Under the pieces are notes generated by a model. The model did no database searches. It was not told the origin of the DNA and was given only the letters and a program-made list of their open reading frames with translations. From Pseudomonadales bacterium (GTDB taxonomy: Bacteria > Pseudomonadota > Gammaproteobacteria > Pseudomonadales > DT-91): 8,314 nucleotides of DNA. The DNA lies in NCBI GenBank assembly GCA_013215025.1, contig JABSRR010000157.1:1-8314 (forward strand), in the 5' to 3' direction. A program made the position numbers and the translations under genes. The stretch's first letter is position 1. Each line of letters starts with the position of its first letter. Below are positions 1 through 7,330 of this stretch, piece after piece.

Positions 1-266
1 TCATGCAGCAGATCAATTGATGATCGATGCCGTGACGGTCACGGCAGCAAACGGTGATGCGGTATTGAGCGGTGATCAAGTAGCGCTTGCCACAGCAGGT
101 GCGGTGAATACCTCGGGCTTGCTGGATATCAATGCGGGTGCACAGGGTGCGGCGCTTGGTGTTTTAGCAGCAGACAGCTTAACGATTGATTCGGATCAAT
201 CGGTCGACCTTACTAATAATGTTACTGTTGTGACAACTGCAGCGATCAACGCAAATAATGATGTGA
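1..266 (+). repeat. Intragenic long repeat, copy A (near-identical to 547-812)
   Basis: Bases 1-266 match 547-812 with an offset of exactly 546 bp (182 codons). By eye I count six differences: position 16, four between about 36 and 40, and one near 181. The copies therefore agree at about 260 of 266 positions, including silent ones. The left limit is unknown because the copy runs into the window edge. Past 266 the two copies diverge at the DNA level. Confidence 0.93.
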
Positions 267-3175
267 CGCTAGCGGCGGCTAAGACCTTAGCCACAGCTTC
301 TGATTTGAGCATCACGGCAGATAATCTAACTACCGCTGCAGGCTCAATGCTTGATGCCGACGGCAATGCCATTATTGCTATTGCTGATCAAGTGCAAGTT
401 GCGACAGTGGATGTGCAAGGCGATTTAGATGTTGACGCTACGGGCCTTGCGTTTAACGAGACTGTGACAGCCAACAGCGTTGATGTGGATGCCAGCGATG
501 ATATCAGCGTGTTTGCAAATATGACAGCAGCTGCTGGTGTAGACCTTCATGCAGCAGATCAGTTGATGATCGATGCCGTTGCAATCACGGCAGCAAACGG
601 TGATGCGGTATTGAGCGGTGATCAAGTAGCGCTTGCCACAGCAGGTGCGGTGAATACCTCGGGCTTGCTGGATATCAATGCGGGTGCACAGGGTGCGGCG
701 CTTGGTGTTTTAGCAGCAGACAGCTTGACGATTGATTCGGATCAATCGGTCGACCTTACTAATAATGTTACTGTTGTGACAACTGCAGCGATCAACGCAA
801 ATAATGATGTGAAACTGGCCGCAGCTAAACAATTGCAAACGGGTGGCGAGGTGGTAATCGCGTCAGCAAACTTTACAGCTGGCCAGCAATCAATAATGTC
901 TGTTGGCAGTGACGTAACCCTTAACGCAAGTGAGCTAGCAAACCTTGCAAGCCTTGATGTTGAGAATTACCTTCGCATAGATGCCAACGACCTTATATTC
1001 AATGAGGCAGTTTCAGCTGAGAATATTAACGCCAACGCTGCTTCGGTATCGATTGCCGATAATATTTTAGCGCAGCAGGATATCAATATTATTGCAGATG
1101 ATGATTTATCCATTGATGCTGTGAAAGTAGCCGCTGCAAATGGTGATATAGCCATTCGTGCCAAACGGATTGGACTTGCTGGACAAGGCAAGCTAGAGGC
1201 TTACGGTCGACTGCAGGTTGATGCCGGTGAGGCTGGTGCGGTATTAGGTGAGTTAGTCGCTAATAGCTTAAGCATTAATTCAGGCCAATCAATCATTTTA
1301 AATAATGATATTGCAGTCCGCCAAGATGGTGTGATTCGAGCAGATGATAATGTCAATATTACAGGTGACAGTATTATTGCGACTGGCGATGATTTTGTTG
1401 TCAATGCTGAAAATTTTATTAGCGATGTGAGTAGTTTTATAGATGCTGATGGTAATGCTGTGATTAATATGAATGATCAGGTGCGTCTAGCTGATGTGAA
1501 TGTGCAGGGTGATTTAATTGTCAGCGGTAAGTCTATTAACTTCACTGAGATAGTAAAGGCAAGACGGGTAAATGCTGAAGCAGATCAGTCTATTCAGATT
1601 GAGCAGTCTCTGACGGCAGCTGATTCGATATTCATGCAGGCAGGCGATAAGCTAGAAATTAATGCTGTTAATGTTTCAGGCGCAGCAGATGCTAACTTTA
1701 GCGCATTTAGCTTTAATGCTGATCAGGCCTCGCAGATTAAGGTAGCTGGCGATACGCAGATAAATGCAGGTTTGGGTGGCGTTAGGCTGGGACAAGTTAC
1801 CACCAAAAATTTAGAAATTGAGTCACTATCGGCTGTTAATTTTAATCATAATGTAAATGTTAGCCAGAACGCTTCAATTGATGCGGCGGACGCTGTGAAC
1901 ATTGCGGCGTCAAAACAGATTGTTACTGGCGGTTCAATTGTCGTTATGGCAGATGCTTTCACGATGCAGGAAAATACTCAGCTACGCAGCGGTAAGCAAC
2001 TGCAGATTTCCGCTATGAATGATATTCAGCTTGCTAACCTGCGCAGTGATCATAATGGCGACAATGCCTTTAATATTATTTCAGAGCAAGGCGCTATTCA
2101 GGGCCTCGCAAATGATAAATTGGTGAGCTCGGCGCACTTACAGGCAACATCAGCAAATGCCAAAGCTTATTTGCAGTCTGCCGTCGGTATTGGCGATCCA
2201 CTGGTGGTTGATTTGCCATGGATTTCTGCAGAAACTATTGATGGCGATTTATACCTGATTACTGAATCTGATATAAATGCCAAATTATTAAAAGCTAGTC
2301 AGGGCGAAGTTAAAGTTAGAGCTCTAGCAGATTTAACAATTGAGGATATAGAATCTACCCAGTCCTGGCTTTGGGTTGATGGCTCGCTGGTTGCGGCAAC
2401 AATGACAGCTGATTCAGCAGAACTTTCAGCAGCTGATAAGATTGATATTGATCGCTTTAACTTGACCAGTAATGGGCCATTAAATCTACACGCACCTGAT
2501 ATTGATATTTCTATCAACGGATCAGGCAATGAGCAAATTTTTGTCAATGCTAACGGTTTTGACCAAGGCCCCGCGGATTGGGTATCCATTGATGTTTCTA
2601 ACACTGACAAATTACATATTGGCGAGCTATTAACCGGCGATGGCAATATCAAGTCATCATCAAGCTTGTTGATTGATTACGCCGAAGTTAATGGCCAGCT
2701 TGATATGAGAACACGCGATTTATATGTGAAGCTGAATAACACCGCGACAGAAGCGCTTGCAGCCGATGCGCAGATGATTACGCCATATGATAAGTTCTGG
2801 ATTGATATGGATGGCCAGACGATTATTTCAAACGGTCAATTTAGTCGCTATAACTCAGCGGTGAACTTATTTTATCAGGGTTTCCGTGGCGAGTACGGCA
2901 TAGAGGAAGACCGCACCTATGCTCGCTTAAGTGTTGACTATCAAGTGAATACTGCGCTGCAACTGGAAGATGTTTTGCCAGTCAGACCTAATTTAGCCTG
3001 GCTTGATCGCATTTTTAACCTAGAAAATATCATCGGTCGGGTGCGCGCTTTTGCTAGCGACTTCTCAGATGTTGACGGCTTTGAGTTTGAGCAAGAAGAA
3101 GGTGAATCAATATCTCTAGACGATGTAATTTCATTTAATCAGGAAGGTGAACAGGAAAATATTCGTGAAAGCTAA
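2..3175 (+). CDS. TpsA-type filamentous adhesin/exoprotein, C-terminal part (5' end outside window)
   Basis: This is the last ~1057 residues of a very large secreted exoprotein of the two-partner secretion type. The frame is open to the left edge; the TTG at 17 lies inside a repeat unit and is not a start. The protein is built of short Asp/Asn/Ala/Val-rich strands with motifs such as LMIDAV, AANGDAVLSGD and LTIDSDQSV, as expected for a right-handed beta helix. These strands group into four units of about 182 residues; the first two are almost identical and the last fades near 2040. A non-repetitive C-terminal region follows (about 2040-3175) and ends in a strongly acidic tail. I see no cysteine in the whole visible part, no VENN motif, no recognisable toxin domain and no LPXTG or barrel anchor. 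The adjacent tpsB gene supports the TPS assignment. The N-terminal secretion domain, which would prove it, is not in the window. Likely role by family: surface adhesin or biofilm/aggregation factor; the ligand cannot be inferred. Confidence 0.85.
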   Translation, partial: HAADQLMIDAVTVTAANGDAVLSGDQVALATAGAVNTSGLLDINAGAQGAALGVLAADSLTIDSDQSVDLTNNVTVVTTAAINANNDVTLAAAKTLATASDLSITADNLTTAAGSMLDADGNAIIAIADQVQVATVDVQGDLDVDATGLAFNETVTANSVDVDASDDISVFANMTAAAGVDLHAADQLMIDAVAITAANGDAVLSGDQVALATAGAVNTSGLLDINAGAQGAALGVLAADSLTIDSDQSVDLTNNVTVVTTAAINANNDVKLAAAKQLQTGGEVVIASANFTAGQQSIMSVGSDVTLNASELANLASLDVENYLRIDANDLIFNEAVSAENINANAASVSIADNILAQQDINIIADDDLSIDAVKVAAANGDIAIRAKRIGLAGQGKLEAYGRLQVDAGEAGAVLGELVANSLSINSGQSIILNNDIAVRQDGVIRADDNVNITGDSIIATGDDFVVNAENFISDVSSFIDADGNAVINMNDQVRLADVNVQGDLIVSGKSINFTEIVKARRVNAEADQSIQIEQSLTAADSIFMQAGDKLEINAVNVSGAADANFSAFSFNADQASQIKVAGDTQINAGLGGVRLGQVTTKNLEIESLSAVNFNHNVNVSQNASIDAADAVNIAASKQIVTGGSIVVMADAFTMQENTQLRSGKQLQISAMNDIQLANLRSDHNGDNAFNIISEQGAIQGLANDKLVSSAHLQATSANAKAYLQSAVGIGDPLVVDLPWISAETIDGDLYLITESDINAKLLKASQGEVKVRALADLTIEDIESTQSWLWVDGSLVAATMTADSAELSAADKIDIDRFNLTSNGPLNLHAPDIDISINGSGNEQIFVNANGFDQGPADWVSIDVSNTDKLHIGELLTGDGNIKSSSSLLIDYAEVNGQLDMRTRDLYVKLNNTATEALAADAQMITPYDKFWIDMDGQTIISNGQFSRYNSAVNLFYQGFRGEYGIEEDRTYARLSVDYQVNTALQLEDVLPVRPNLAWLDRIFNLENIIGRVRAFASDFSDVDGFEFEQEEGESISLDDVISFNQEGEQENIRES
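547..812 (+). repeat. Intragenic long repeat, copy B
   Basis: This is the second copy of the 266-bp near-identical segment in the TpsA gene. It starts at the motif encoding HAADQLMIDAV and ends at NANNDV. The stretches of perfect identity with copy A (about 140 and 85 bases) are long enough to be substrates for RecA-dependent recombination, and the spacing keeps the reading frame. Confidence 0.93.
1091..1636 (+). repeat. Diverged TpsA repeat unit 3 (protein-level)
   Basis: The protein here repeats the same order of motifs as units 1 and 2: DLSIDAVKV, AAANGDIAI, LQVDAGEAGAVLGEL, SLSINSGQS, SFIDADGNAVI, VNVQGDLIV and INFTEIV. The start lies 543 bp after the matching residue of unit 2 and the unit is 546 bp long. 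DNA identity to units 1 and 2 is largely lost, so this copy is old. Confidence 0.8.
1637..2040 (+). repeat. Diverged, incomplete TpsA repeat unit 4 (protein-level)
   Basis: The fourth unit begins with DKLEINAVNVSG, then TQINAGLGGVRLGQV and VNIAASKQIVTGG, which parallel LMIDAV, LDINAGAQGAALGVL and VKLAAAKQLQTGG in unit 2. The similarity fades after QLANL near 2040, where the non-repetitive C-terminal region begins. The right boundary is approximate. Confidence 0.7.
3153..3158 (+). promoter_or_regulatory. Ribosome binding site choosing the tpsB start
   Basis: AGGAAA lies inside the last codons of tpsA, with 8 bases between AGGA and GTG 3165. The longer alternative start, GTG 3147, has an AGGAAG directly against it with no spacer. 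This favours 3165 as the start of the transporter gene. Confidence 0.6.
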
Positions 3176-4820
3176 ATTTTTAGGACTACTATTTAGCTTT
3201 TGTTACGCTTCTTTTTCATGGTCACAAACGGCTACGGTACCGGGTCTCCAGCCCGGTCAGGCTTTAGAAGACAAGATTAAGCAAGAGCAACGCACCAGAA
3301 AAAAGCAGAGCTTACAGAGCGAGACGCCTAGCGCGCAACAGCCTGCTGCTGAAGACTTAGAGCAAGTTGAGGATGCAGGGCCACGTTTTGAATTGAAAAC
3401 GGTTCAGTTCAGCAAGTCAGCATACTTAAGTCGAGACGATTTGATTGGCGTGCTGAAAGCCTATCTTGGTCAGCAAGTGAGCTATGCTGATTTGCAACGT
3501 TTGCTTGATGATATCAATAGCTTATATCGCGAAAAAGGCATCTATACGGCAACAGCCTTACTACCTCAGCAGCAAATTAAACAGGGTGTTGTAAATATTA
3601 GCTTAGTTGAGGGTAAGCTAGAGAGCATTTTGTTTGAAGGTAACGAATATACTGAAGATGATGAAATACGCGCGTGGATTTCGCATCAAGATTCAGATCA
3701 GGTATTAAACTCGCAGCAGCTTGAAGATGAGCTGTTAGTCTATAACCGAATCAATCAACAACGTCTGCGCGCTGAATTGCAGGCGGGTGAGTCGTTTGGC
3801 GCGACAAACATTGTGATTCAAGTTGATGAGCCGGACCGTGATTATTTAGAAATTTTTGCCGATAACTGGGGTTATGAGAGCTCTGGTGAGGATGAAATTG
3901 GCTTGCTCTATCAGCGGCAAAAGCTATTTTTTGCTGGTGATCGCGCACTGGCTTACGTTTTGGCTTCAGAGGGCACACAGGCCGCAAGCTTTGGTTTAAA
4001 CGCACCTATTGCAACCTCGAAATGGCGCGTCGGTTCAACACTCAGTTATACACAAACGCAAGTGGTGGGTGAAGAATTTGAGGTATTGGATACGCAGGGT
4101 GAGTCGCTGCGTTTCAGTATCGACGCTAGCCATTTAAGTTACTCGGCAGAGACATTTTGGTTGAATAGTCTTGCTACTGTTGCCTTTACTCAGTCTGAGA
4201 CCGAATTAGAATCGATTGAGGGGCTTGGGCAAACGGGTAAGATTGCCGACTCCGATACCTTACAATTACAAGCCGGGGTTGAAATCAACTGGTTAGGTGA
4301 TAATTGGCAGGTGAATGCGCGTGAATTGATCAATTATGCACAGTTTGATGATACGCTTGATAGTGATGATGATCAGCAATTCGTAGCTTTGCTGAGCGAT
4401 TTAGATTGGCTCTACCGTTTAGACTATGGCTTTTATTTGCAGCAGCAACTCAGTTTTCAGTATACCGATAAAGAAGGCCTAAAAGGGGCATTATCGTTTA
4501 CCTCAGGAGGCCCATCAACGGTAAGGGGCTATGATAATGGCGCTATATCCGGCGACACGGGTATCTACCAACAATTTGAATTGCATAATAACTGGCTTAG
4601 CAACCCACACTTCTACATGGACTGGTTTGTATTCTATGATCATGCCCTGGTCAGAACGGTTAAACAATTTGAAATCAACAGTGTTGGCGTGGGTCTCAAC
4701 GTGGCAGATGGTCGCTGGGTTAATCTAAGCGTTACCGCGGGGCAGACACTTAAAGACGTACTGCCTGATCAAGAGCAGTGGGGCGTTAACGTCAGGTTGA
4801 GTTGCACATGCCTACCTTAA
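3165..4820 (+). CDS. TpsB outer-membrane transporter, ShlB/FhaC/HecB family
   Basis: This is the outer-membrane partner that recognises and exports the TpsA exoprotein encoded just upstream. I start it at GTG 3165 (551 residues), which has the better ribosome binding site; GTG 3147 would add six residues. It has a signal peptide (residues 1 to about 20, hydrophobic FLGLLFSF, cleavage probably before Q21). A charged Gln/Lys-rich segment follows (about 29-52), typical of the N-terminal linker/plug-helix part of TpsB proteins. Next come POTRA domain 1 (about 75-152), POTRA domain 2 (about 153-222, with ILFEGN at its first strand) and a beta barrel from about 225. The barrel carries the conserved Omp85-superfamily VRGY motif at 453-456. 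Length and domain order fit the family. The gene overlaps the tpsA stop by 11 bases and the next gene by 13, so the three are probably co-translated. Oddity: the last strand (WGVNVRLS) is followed by CTCLP and not by the usual terminal aromatic residue. Confidence 0.93.
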   Translation: MKAKFLGLLFSFCYASFSWSQTATVPGLQPGQALEDKIKQEQRTRKKQSLQSETPSAQQPAAEDLEQVEDAGPRFELKTVQFSKSAYLSRDDLIGVLKAYLGQQVSYADLQRLLDDINSLYREKGIYTATALLPQQQIKQGVVNISLVEGKLESILFEGNEYTEDDEIRAWISHQDSDQVLNSQQLEDELLVYNRINQQRLRAELQAGESFGATNIVIQVDEPDRDYLEIFADNWGYESSGEDEIGLLYQRQKLFFAGDRALAYVLASEGTQAASFGLNAPIATSKWRVGSTLSYTQTQVVGEEFEVLDTQGESLRFSIDASHLSYSAETFWLNSLATVAFTQSETELESIEGLGQTGKIADSDTLQLQAGVEINWLGDNWQVNARELINYAQFDDTLDSDDDQQFVALLSDLDWLYRLDYGFYLQQQLSFQYTDKEGLKGALSFTSGGPSTVRGYDNGAISGDTGIYQQFELHNNWLSNPHFYMDWFVFYDHALVRTVKQFEINSVGVGLNVADGRWVNLSVTAGQTLKDVLPDQEQWGVNVRLSCTCLP

Positions 4821-6340
4821 ATTTAACACCTTTAATGATAAGCTGCATGCTGTTGATTGGCTGTGGTGAGGAGAAAGCCCTGCCGGTTGATACCTCGCCT
4901 GATGTTGAGCAAGAACAATCAGCCAAGGTCCAGTTGTCGCAGCCATTAACTGTATTAAAACAGCGAGAAGCGCGGCTGCAGAGCCTGCTGGCTCAGCTGC
5001 AAATGCTGGATAAGAAAGCTTATCTAGCGCATCAGCAGCAATATCAGGTGCTGATAAAGCAGCAATCTGCAATGCAGCTTGATTTACCTCAAGGCTTGAA
5101 GTCTGTCGATGATTTGCAGCAATCGCAGCAAACCGTATGGACTGAGCTGGCAAATACTTTTCTGAACCGGTTAGCCCAAAAGCAAGCAGCATTGTTAGCT
5201 GAGCGTCAGCAATTTCAGCAATTATATCAACTGCAGCGGCCGCCTAAAGACATCGAGCAATTAGATAGCTTATTACAGCAGTATTTTGACGCCTTACAAA
5301 CCCAATTATTGGCGCATGATATGCTGCAGACAGCAGTGGATGTATCGTTAATCAAACACAATATATCTGCCTTTCAGCTTGCAAGCGTTCAGTACTCAGA
5401 AAGCTTATCGAGACATACCAAACAGGCGGAAGCGGCTTTAGCGAGCGCGCAAACAGCTGTCAAACAGCGCCGTTTGATAAGCGCATTGGCATTGCCTGCG
5501 GCTAATACTGAGGCAAGCACCGAAGCAGTTAATGAAGTAACGACTCAGGCCGATAAAGTCGAGCTGATGGCGAAACAAGCTTATGTTAATGCGGAATTTG
5601 AGCAAGCACTGCACCATTATCAGCAACTGTCTCAGGCTTTACAGCTAGCGTATCAGCAAGCACTGATAAATATTGCGATGCCGGAGACGATTTTTGTTCC
5701 TGGCGGAGAATTTATCCAAGGTGATGAATCAGGTAGCGGTCACGATGATGAACGACCAGCGGTTGCGCGTCAGGTGGATAGTTTTTATGTTGCGAAATAT
5801 GAGGTGACCGAGCGTCAATATTGGGCATATTTAACCCTTACTCAGCAGGCGGTAAATGATGATTGGCGTTTGTCTCTACTGCCGGTTAGTTCAATATCAT
5901 ATAACCAGGCTAAACAATTTACTGATTGGTTATCGAGCCGCAGTGCGGCGCATTATCGACTGCCGATGGAGCATGAGTGGGAGTTCATCGCGAAACGAGC
6001 ACAAGGCTCAGCCATACATCAGATTGCCCATTGTGAAGGCTGTAGTCATTGGGGCAATACCGGGTCATTGCCGGTTGGCAGTTTAACGGCTGATCAACTC
6101 GGGCTGTTCGATATTTTTGGGAATCTTTGGGAATGGGTCGAAGACTGTTACCAACCCTATACGTCAACAGATTTACCGATGTCAGCCGCGAATGACGATA
6201 GCAACTGTCAGACGCGCGTTGTGCGCGGCGGTTCTTGGGGTGATATGCCAAAAACCTTGCGAGCAAGCAATCGCAGCCCATTTGATGCCGACAAATCCAG
6301 CGCTAAAATTGGTTTTAGATTGGTTCGAGAGACCAGTTAA
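4808..6340 (+). CDS. Predicted lipoprotein with Q-rich helical region and C-terminal SUMF1/FGE-like domain
   Basis: From ATG 4808 the protein has 510 residues; TTG 4802 is a less likely start. A lipobox LIGC at 16-19 follows a short hydrophobic segment, so Cys19 is the probable lipidation site. Gly at +2 gives no inner-membrane retention signal. The segment lacks the usual N-terminal Lys/Arg, so the lipoprotein call is moderate. Residues about 45-285 are rich in Gln, Leu and Ala and look helical or coiled-coil, with a possible TPR-like helix pair near 255-285. Residues 291-510 form a formylglycine-generating-enzyme-type domain: FVPGGEFIQGDE, YEVTERQYWAY, YRLPMEHEWEF, HWGN, GNLWEWVEDC (438-447), RGGSW (473-477) and a final IGFRLV. 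Cysteines are at 409, 412, 447 and 467. The two catalytic cysteines of true FGE, which fall between GGS and GFR, are absent, so formylglycine formation is unlikely. The domain may bind a ligand or be a different SUMF1/EgtB/PvdO-type enzyme. Its 13-base overlap with tpsB suggests a role in the same secretion system. Confidence 0.85.
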   Translation: MPTLNLTPLMISCMLLIGCGEEKALPVDTSPDVEQEQSAKVQLSQPLTVLKQREARLQSLLAQLQMLDKKAYLAHQQQYQVLIKQQSAMQLDLPQGLKSVDDLQQSQQTVWTELANTFLNRLAQKQAALLAERQQFQQLYQLQRPPKDIEQLDSLLQQYFDALQTQLLAHDMLQTAVDVSLIKHNISAFQLASVQYSESLSRHTKQAEAALASAQTAVKQRRLISALALPAANTEASTEAVNEVTTQADKVELMAKQAYVNAEFEQALHHYQQLSQALQLAYQQALINIAMPETIFVPGGEFIQGDESGSGHDDERPAVARQVDSFYVAKYEVTERQYWAYLTLTQQAVNDDWRLSLLPVSSISYNQAKQFTDWLSSRSAAHYRLPMEHEWEFIAKRAQGSAIHQIAHCEGCSHWGNTGSLPVGSLTADQLGLFDIFGNLWEWVEDCYQPYTSTDLPMSAANDDSNCQTRVVRGGSWGDMPKTLRASNRSPFDADKSSAKIGFRLVRETS

Positions 6341-6367
6341 AATAAAGCAATGCGGCGCGTGCAGATC

Positions 6368-6400
6368 AAAAAAAACCGCTCAAAATAGAGCGGCTTTTTT
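6368..6400. terminator. Bidirectional rho-independent terminator
   Basis: A perfect 6-bp stem (CCGCTC 6376-6381 with GAGCGG 6388-6393) encloses an AAAATA loop. An A-run (6368-6375) lies on the left and a T-run (6395-6400) on the right, so it can work in both directions. It ends the TPS operon 27 bases after its last stop and ends the convergent tRNA-Lys transcript five bases after CCA. Confidence 0.9.
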
Positions 6401-6405
6401 GAATA

Positions 6406-6481
6406 TGGTGGGTCGTATAGGATTCGAACCTATGACCAATTGGTTAAAAGCCAACTGCTCTACCGACTGAGCTAACGACCC
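6406..6481 (-). tRNA. tRNA-Lys (anticodon UUU)
   Basis: The minus strand gives a complete 76-base cloverleaf including the encoded CCA (6406-6408). The acceptor stem is GGGTCGT/ACGACCC, the D stem GCTC/GAGC, the anticodon stem GTTGG/CCAAT with one G-T pair, and the T arm ATAGG-TTCGAAT-CCTAT. The anticodon loop CTTTTAA places the anticodon TTT at 6446-6448. The sequence closely resembles E. coli tRNA-Lys. In Pseudomonas the tRNA-Lys gene next to queC is a known integration site for genomic islands. Here the 3' end of the tRNA faces the TPS operon. Confidence 0.98.
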
Positions 6482-6494
6482 GAAGGAGCTGCGT

Positions 6495-6522
6495 ATATTA
6501 AGGATTTTTGCGCAGCTTGCAA
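6495..6522 (-). promoter_or_regulatory. Probable sigma70 promoter of tRNA-Lys
   Basis: On the minus strand there is a -35-like TTGCAA (6517-6522), a 16-base spacer and a -10-like TAATAT (6495-6500). The mature tRNA starts 14 bases after the -10 box. The discriminator (ACGCAGC) is GC-rich, as is common in stringently controlled stable-RNA promoters. The -10 match is imperfect and shifted alternatives exist. Confidence 0.5.
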
Positions 6523-6550
6523 GTTCTTTTTGAGACTTTTTTGAGGTTTC

Positions 6551-6569
6551 AGCATGATCAGGCCATGCT
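6551..6569. other. Small inverted repeat between queC and tRNA-Lys
   Basis: AGCATG (6551-6556) pairs perfectly with CATGCT (6564-6569) around a 7-base loop, about 30 bases past the queC stop. There is no T-run directly after it on either strand, so it is not a classic terminator. It might stabilise the queC mRNA end or be chance. Confidence 0.35.
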
Positions 6570-6598
6570 CTAGCAAGTCATTAATATTTAAAGACTTT

Positions 6599-7288
6599 TT
6601 AGCTGTAATATCGCGTTGGATCGGCAACTTGAGCTTGCGCAAAACCCTCTTTACGCAGCTGACAGCTCTCACATTTGCCGCAGGCTTCACCTTGGCTATT
6701 AGCTTGATAGCAAGACACGGTCATGGCATAGTCAACGCCATTGGCTATGCCAGCTTGAATGATCTCGCCCTTGCTCATATCAATCAGCGGCGCATCAATT
6801 TTAATAGACTGTTGCTCAACCCCTACGCGGGTGGCTAAATTGGCCATCTGTTCATAGGCGTGGATAAACTCGGGGCGGCAGTCTGGATAGCCCGAATAAT
6901 CGACGGCGTTGACACCAATCATAATATGGTTGGCGCCCAGCACCTCAGCCCATGCCAGGGCATAAGATAAGAATACCGTATTGCGCGCGGGGACATAGGT
7001 AATAGGAATGCCGCTTTGCGGTGACTGCTCGGGAACATCGATGCTGTGGTCAGTTAAGGCTGAGCCACCAAATACGCTTAAATCGACATTCGCAACCCGG
7101 TGTGCGTTGACCTTGAAGTGATGCGACACTTCGGCTGCGGCGTTTAATTCGGCACGATGTCGCTGACCGTAGTCAAAGCTTAAGGTATAACAGTCAAAGC
7201 CCTGTGCCTTGGCGAGTGCTAAAACGGTGGATGAATCGAGGCCGCCAGAGACTAAAATGACGGCTTTTTCTGCAGAATCGCTAGGCAT
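6599..7288 (-). CDS. queC: 7-cyano-7-deazaguanine (preQ0) synthase QueC
   Basis: QueC converts 7-carboxy-7-deazaguanine, ammonia and ATP into preQ0, the precursor of queuosine in tRNAs with GUN anticodons; it is cytoplasmic. The 229-residue protein has the ATP-pyrophosphatase P-loop SGGLDS at 14-19 and the YVPARNT motif. It also has the family zinc site of four cysteines (193, 203, 206, 209), in MTVSCYQA and ACGKCESC. Length is normal and the gene looks intact. The ATG at 7288 is preceded by a modest AAGAGA ribosome binding site. It lies 47 bases downstream of queE in the same direction, so the two probably share a transcript from the tol-pal side. The following tRNA-Lys is not a substrate of the queuosine pathway. 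Confidence 0.97.
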   Translation of the reverse strand: MPSDSAEKAVILVSGGLDSSTVLALAKAQGFDCYTLSFDYGQRHRAELNAAAEVSHHFKVNAHRVANVDLSVFGGSALTDHSIDVPEQSPQSGIPITYVPARNTVFLSYALAWAEVLGANHIMIGVNAVDYSGYPDCRPEFIHAYEQMANLATRVGVEQQSIKIDAPLIDMSKGEIIQAGIANGVDYAMTVSCYQANSQGEACGKCESCQLRKEGFAQAQVADPTRYYS

Positions 7289-7330
7289 GTGCTTTCTCTT
7301 GATTAGTAGGCTATACAGTTAGGGCGTTAA

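Noticed and set aside
1..812. CRISPR-like or tandem non-coding repeat
   Set aside because: The repeats are 546 bp apart, keep an open frame and encode beta-helix units; there are no short repeats with regular spacers.
2299..2652. 117-codon open frame on the minus strand inside the exoprotein gene
   Set aside because: It is an antisense shadow of a continuous beta-helix coding frame, with no recognisable protein features.
3147..3164. Longer start of tpsB at GTG 3147
   Set aside because: Its AGGAAG lies directly against the start with no spacer, while GTG 3165 has AGGA at an 8-base spacing and gives a compact signal peptide.
2..3175. Contact-dependent inhibition protein (CdiA type)
   Set aside because: There is no VENN motif and no toxin domain in the C-terminal region, and no small immunity gene follows; tpsB lies downstream instead.
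4812..5192. 126-codon open frame on the minus strand
   Set aside because: It lies fully inside the lipoprotein gene, resembles no family I know, and reflects Q-rich codons read backwards.
6181..6340. Possible variable region of a diversity-generating retroelement, since such targets are often SUMF1-fold lipoproteins
   Set aside because: No template repeat and no reverse transcriptase are visible. The next 2 kb downstream is tRNA-Lys, queC and queE, and I saw no second copy of this segment in the window.
6117..6470. 117-codon plus-strand open frame
   Set aside because: It starts inside the SUMF1-like domain in another frame and runs through the terminator and the tRNA gene.
6472..6690. 72-codon minus-strand open frame between queC and tRNA-Lys
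   Set aside because: It overlaps the end of queC in another frame and runs through the tRNA promoter into the tRNA gene; it has no recognisable features.
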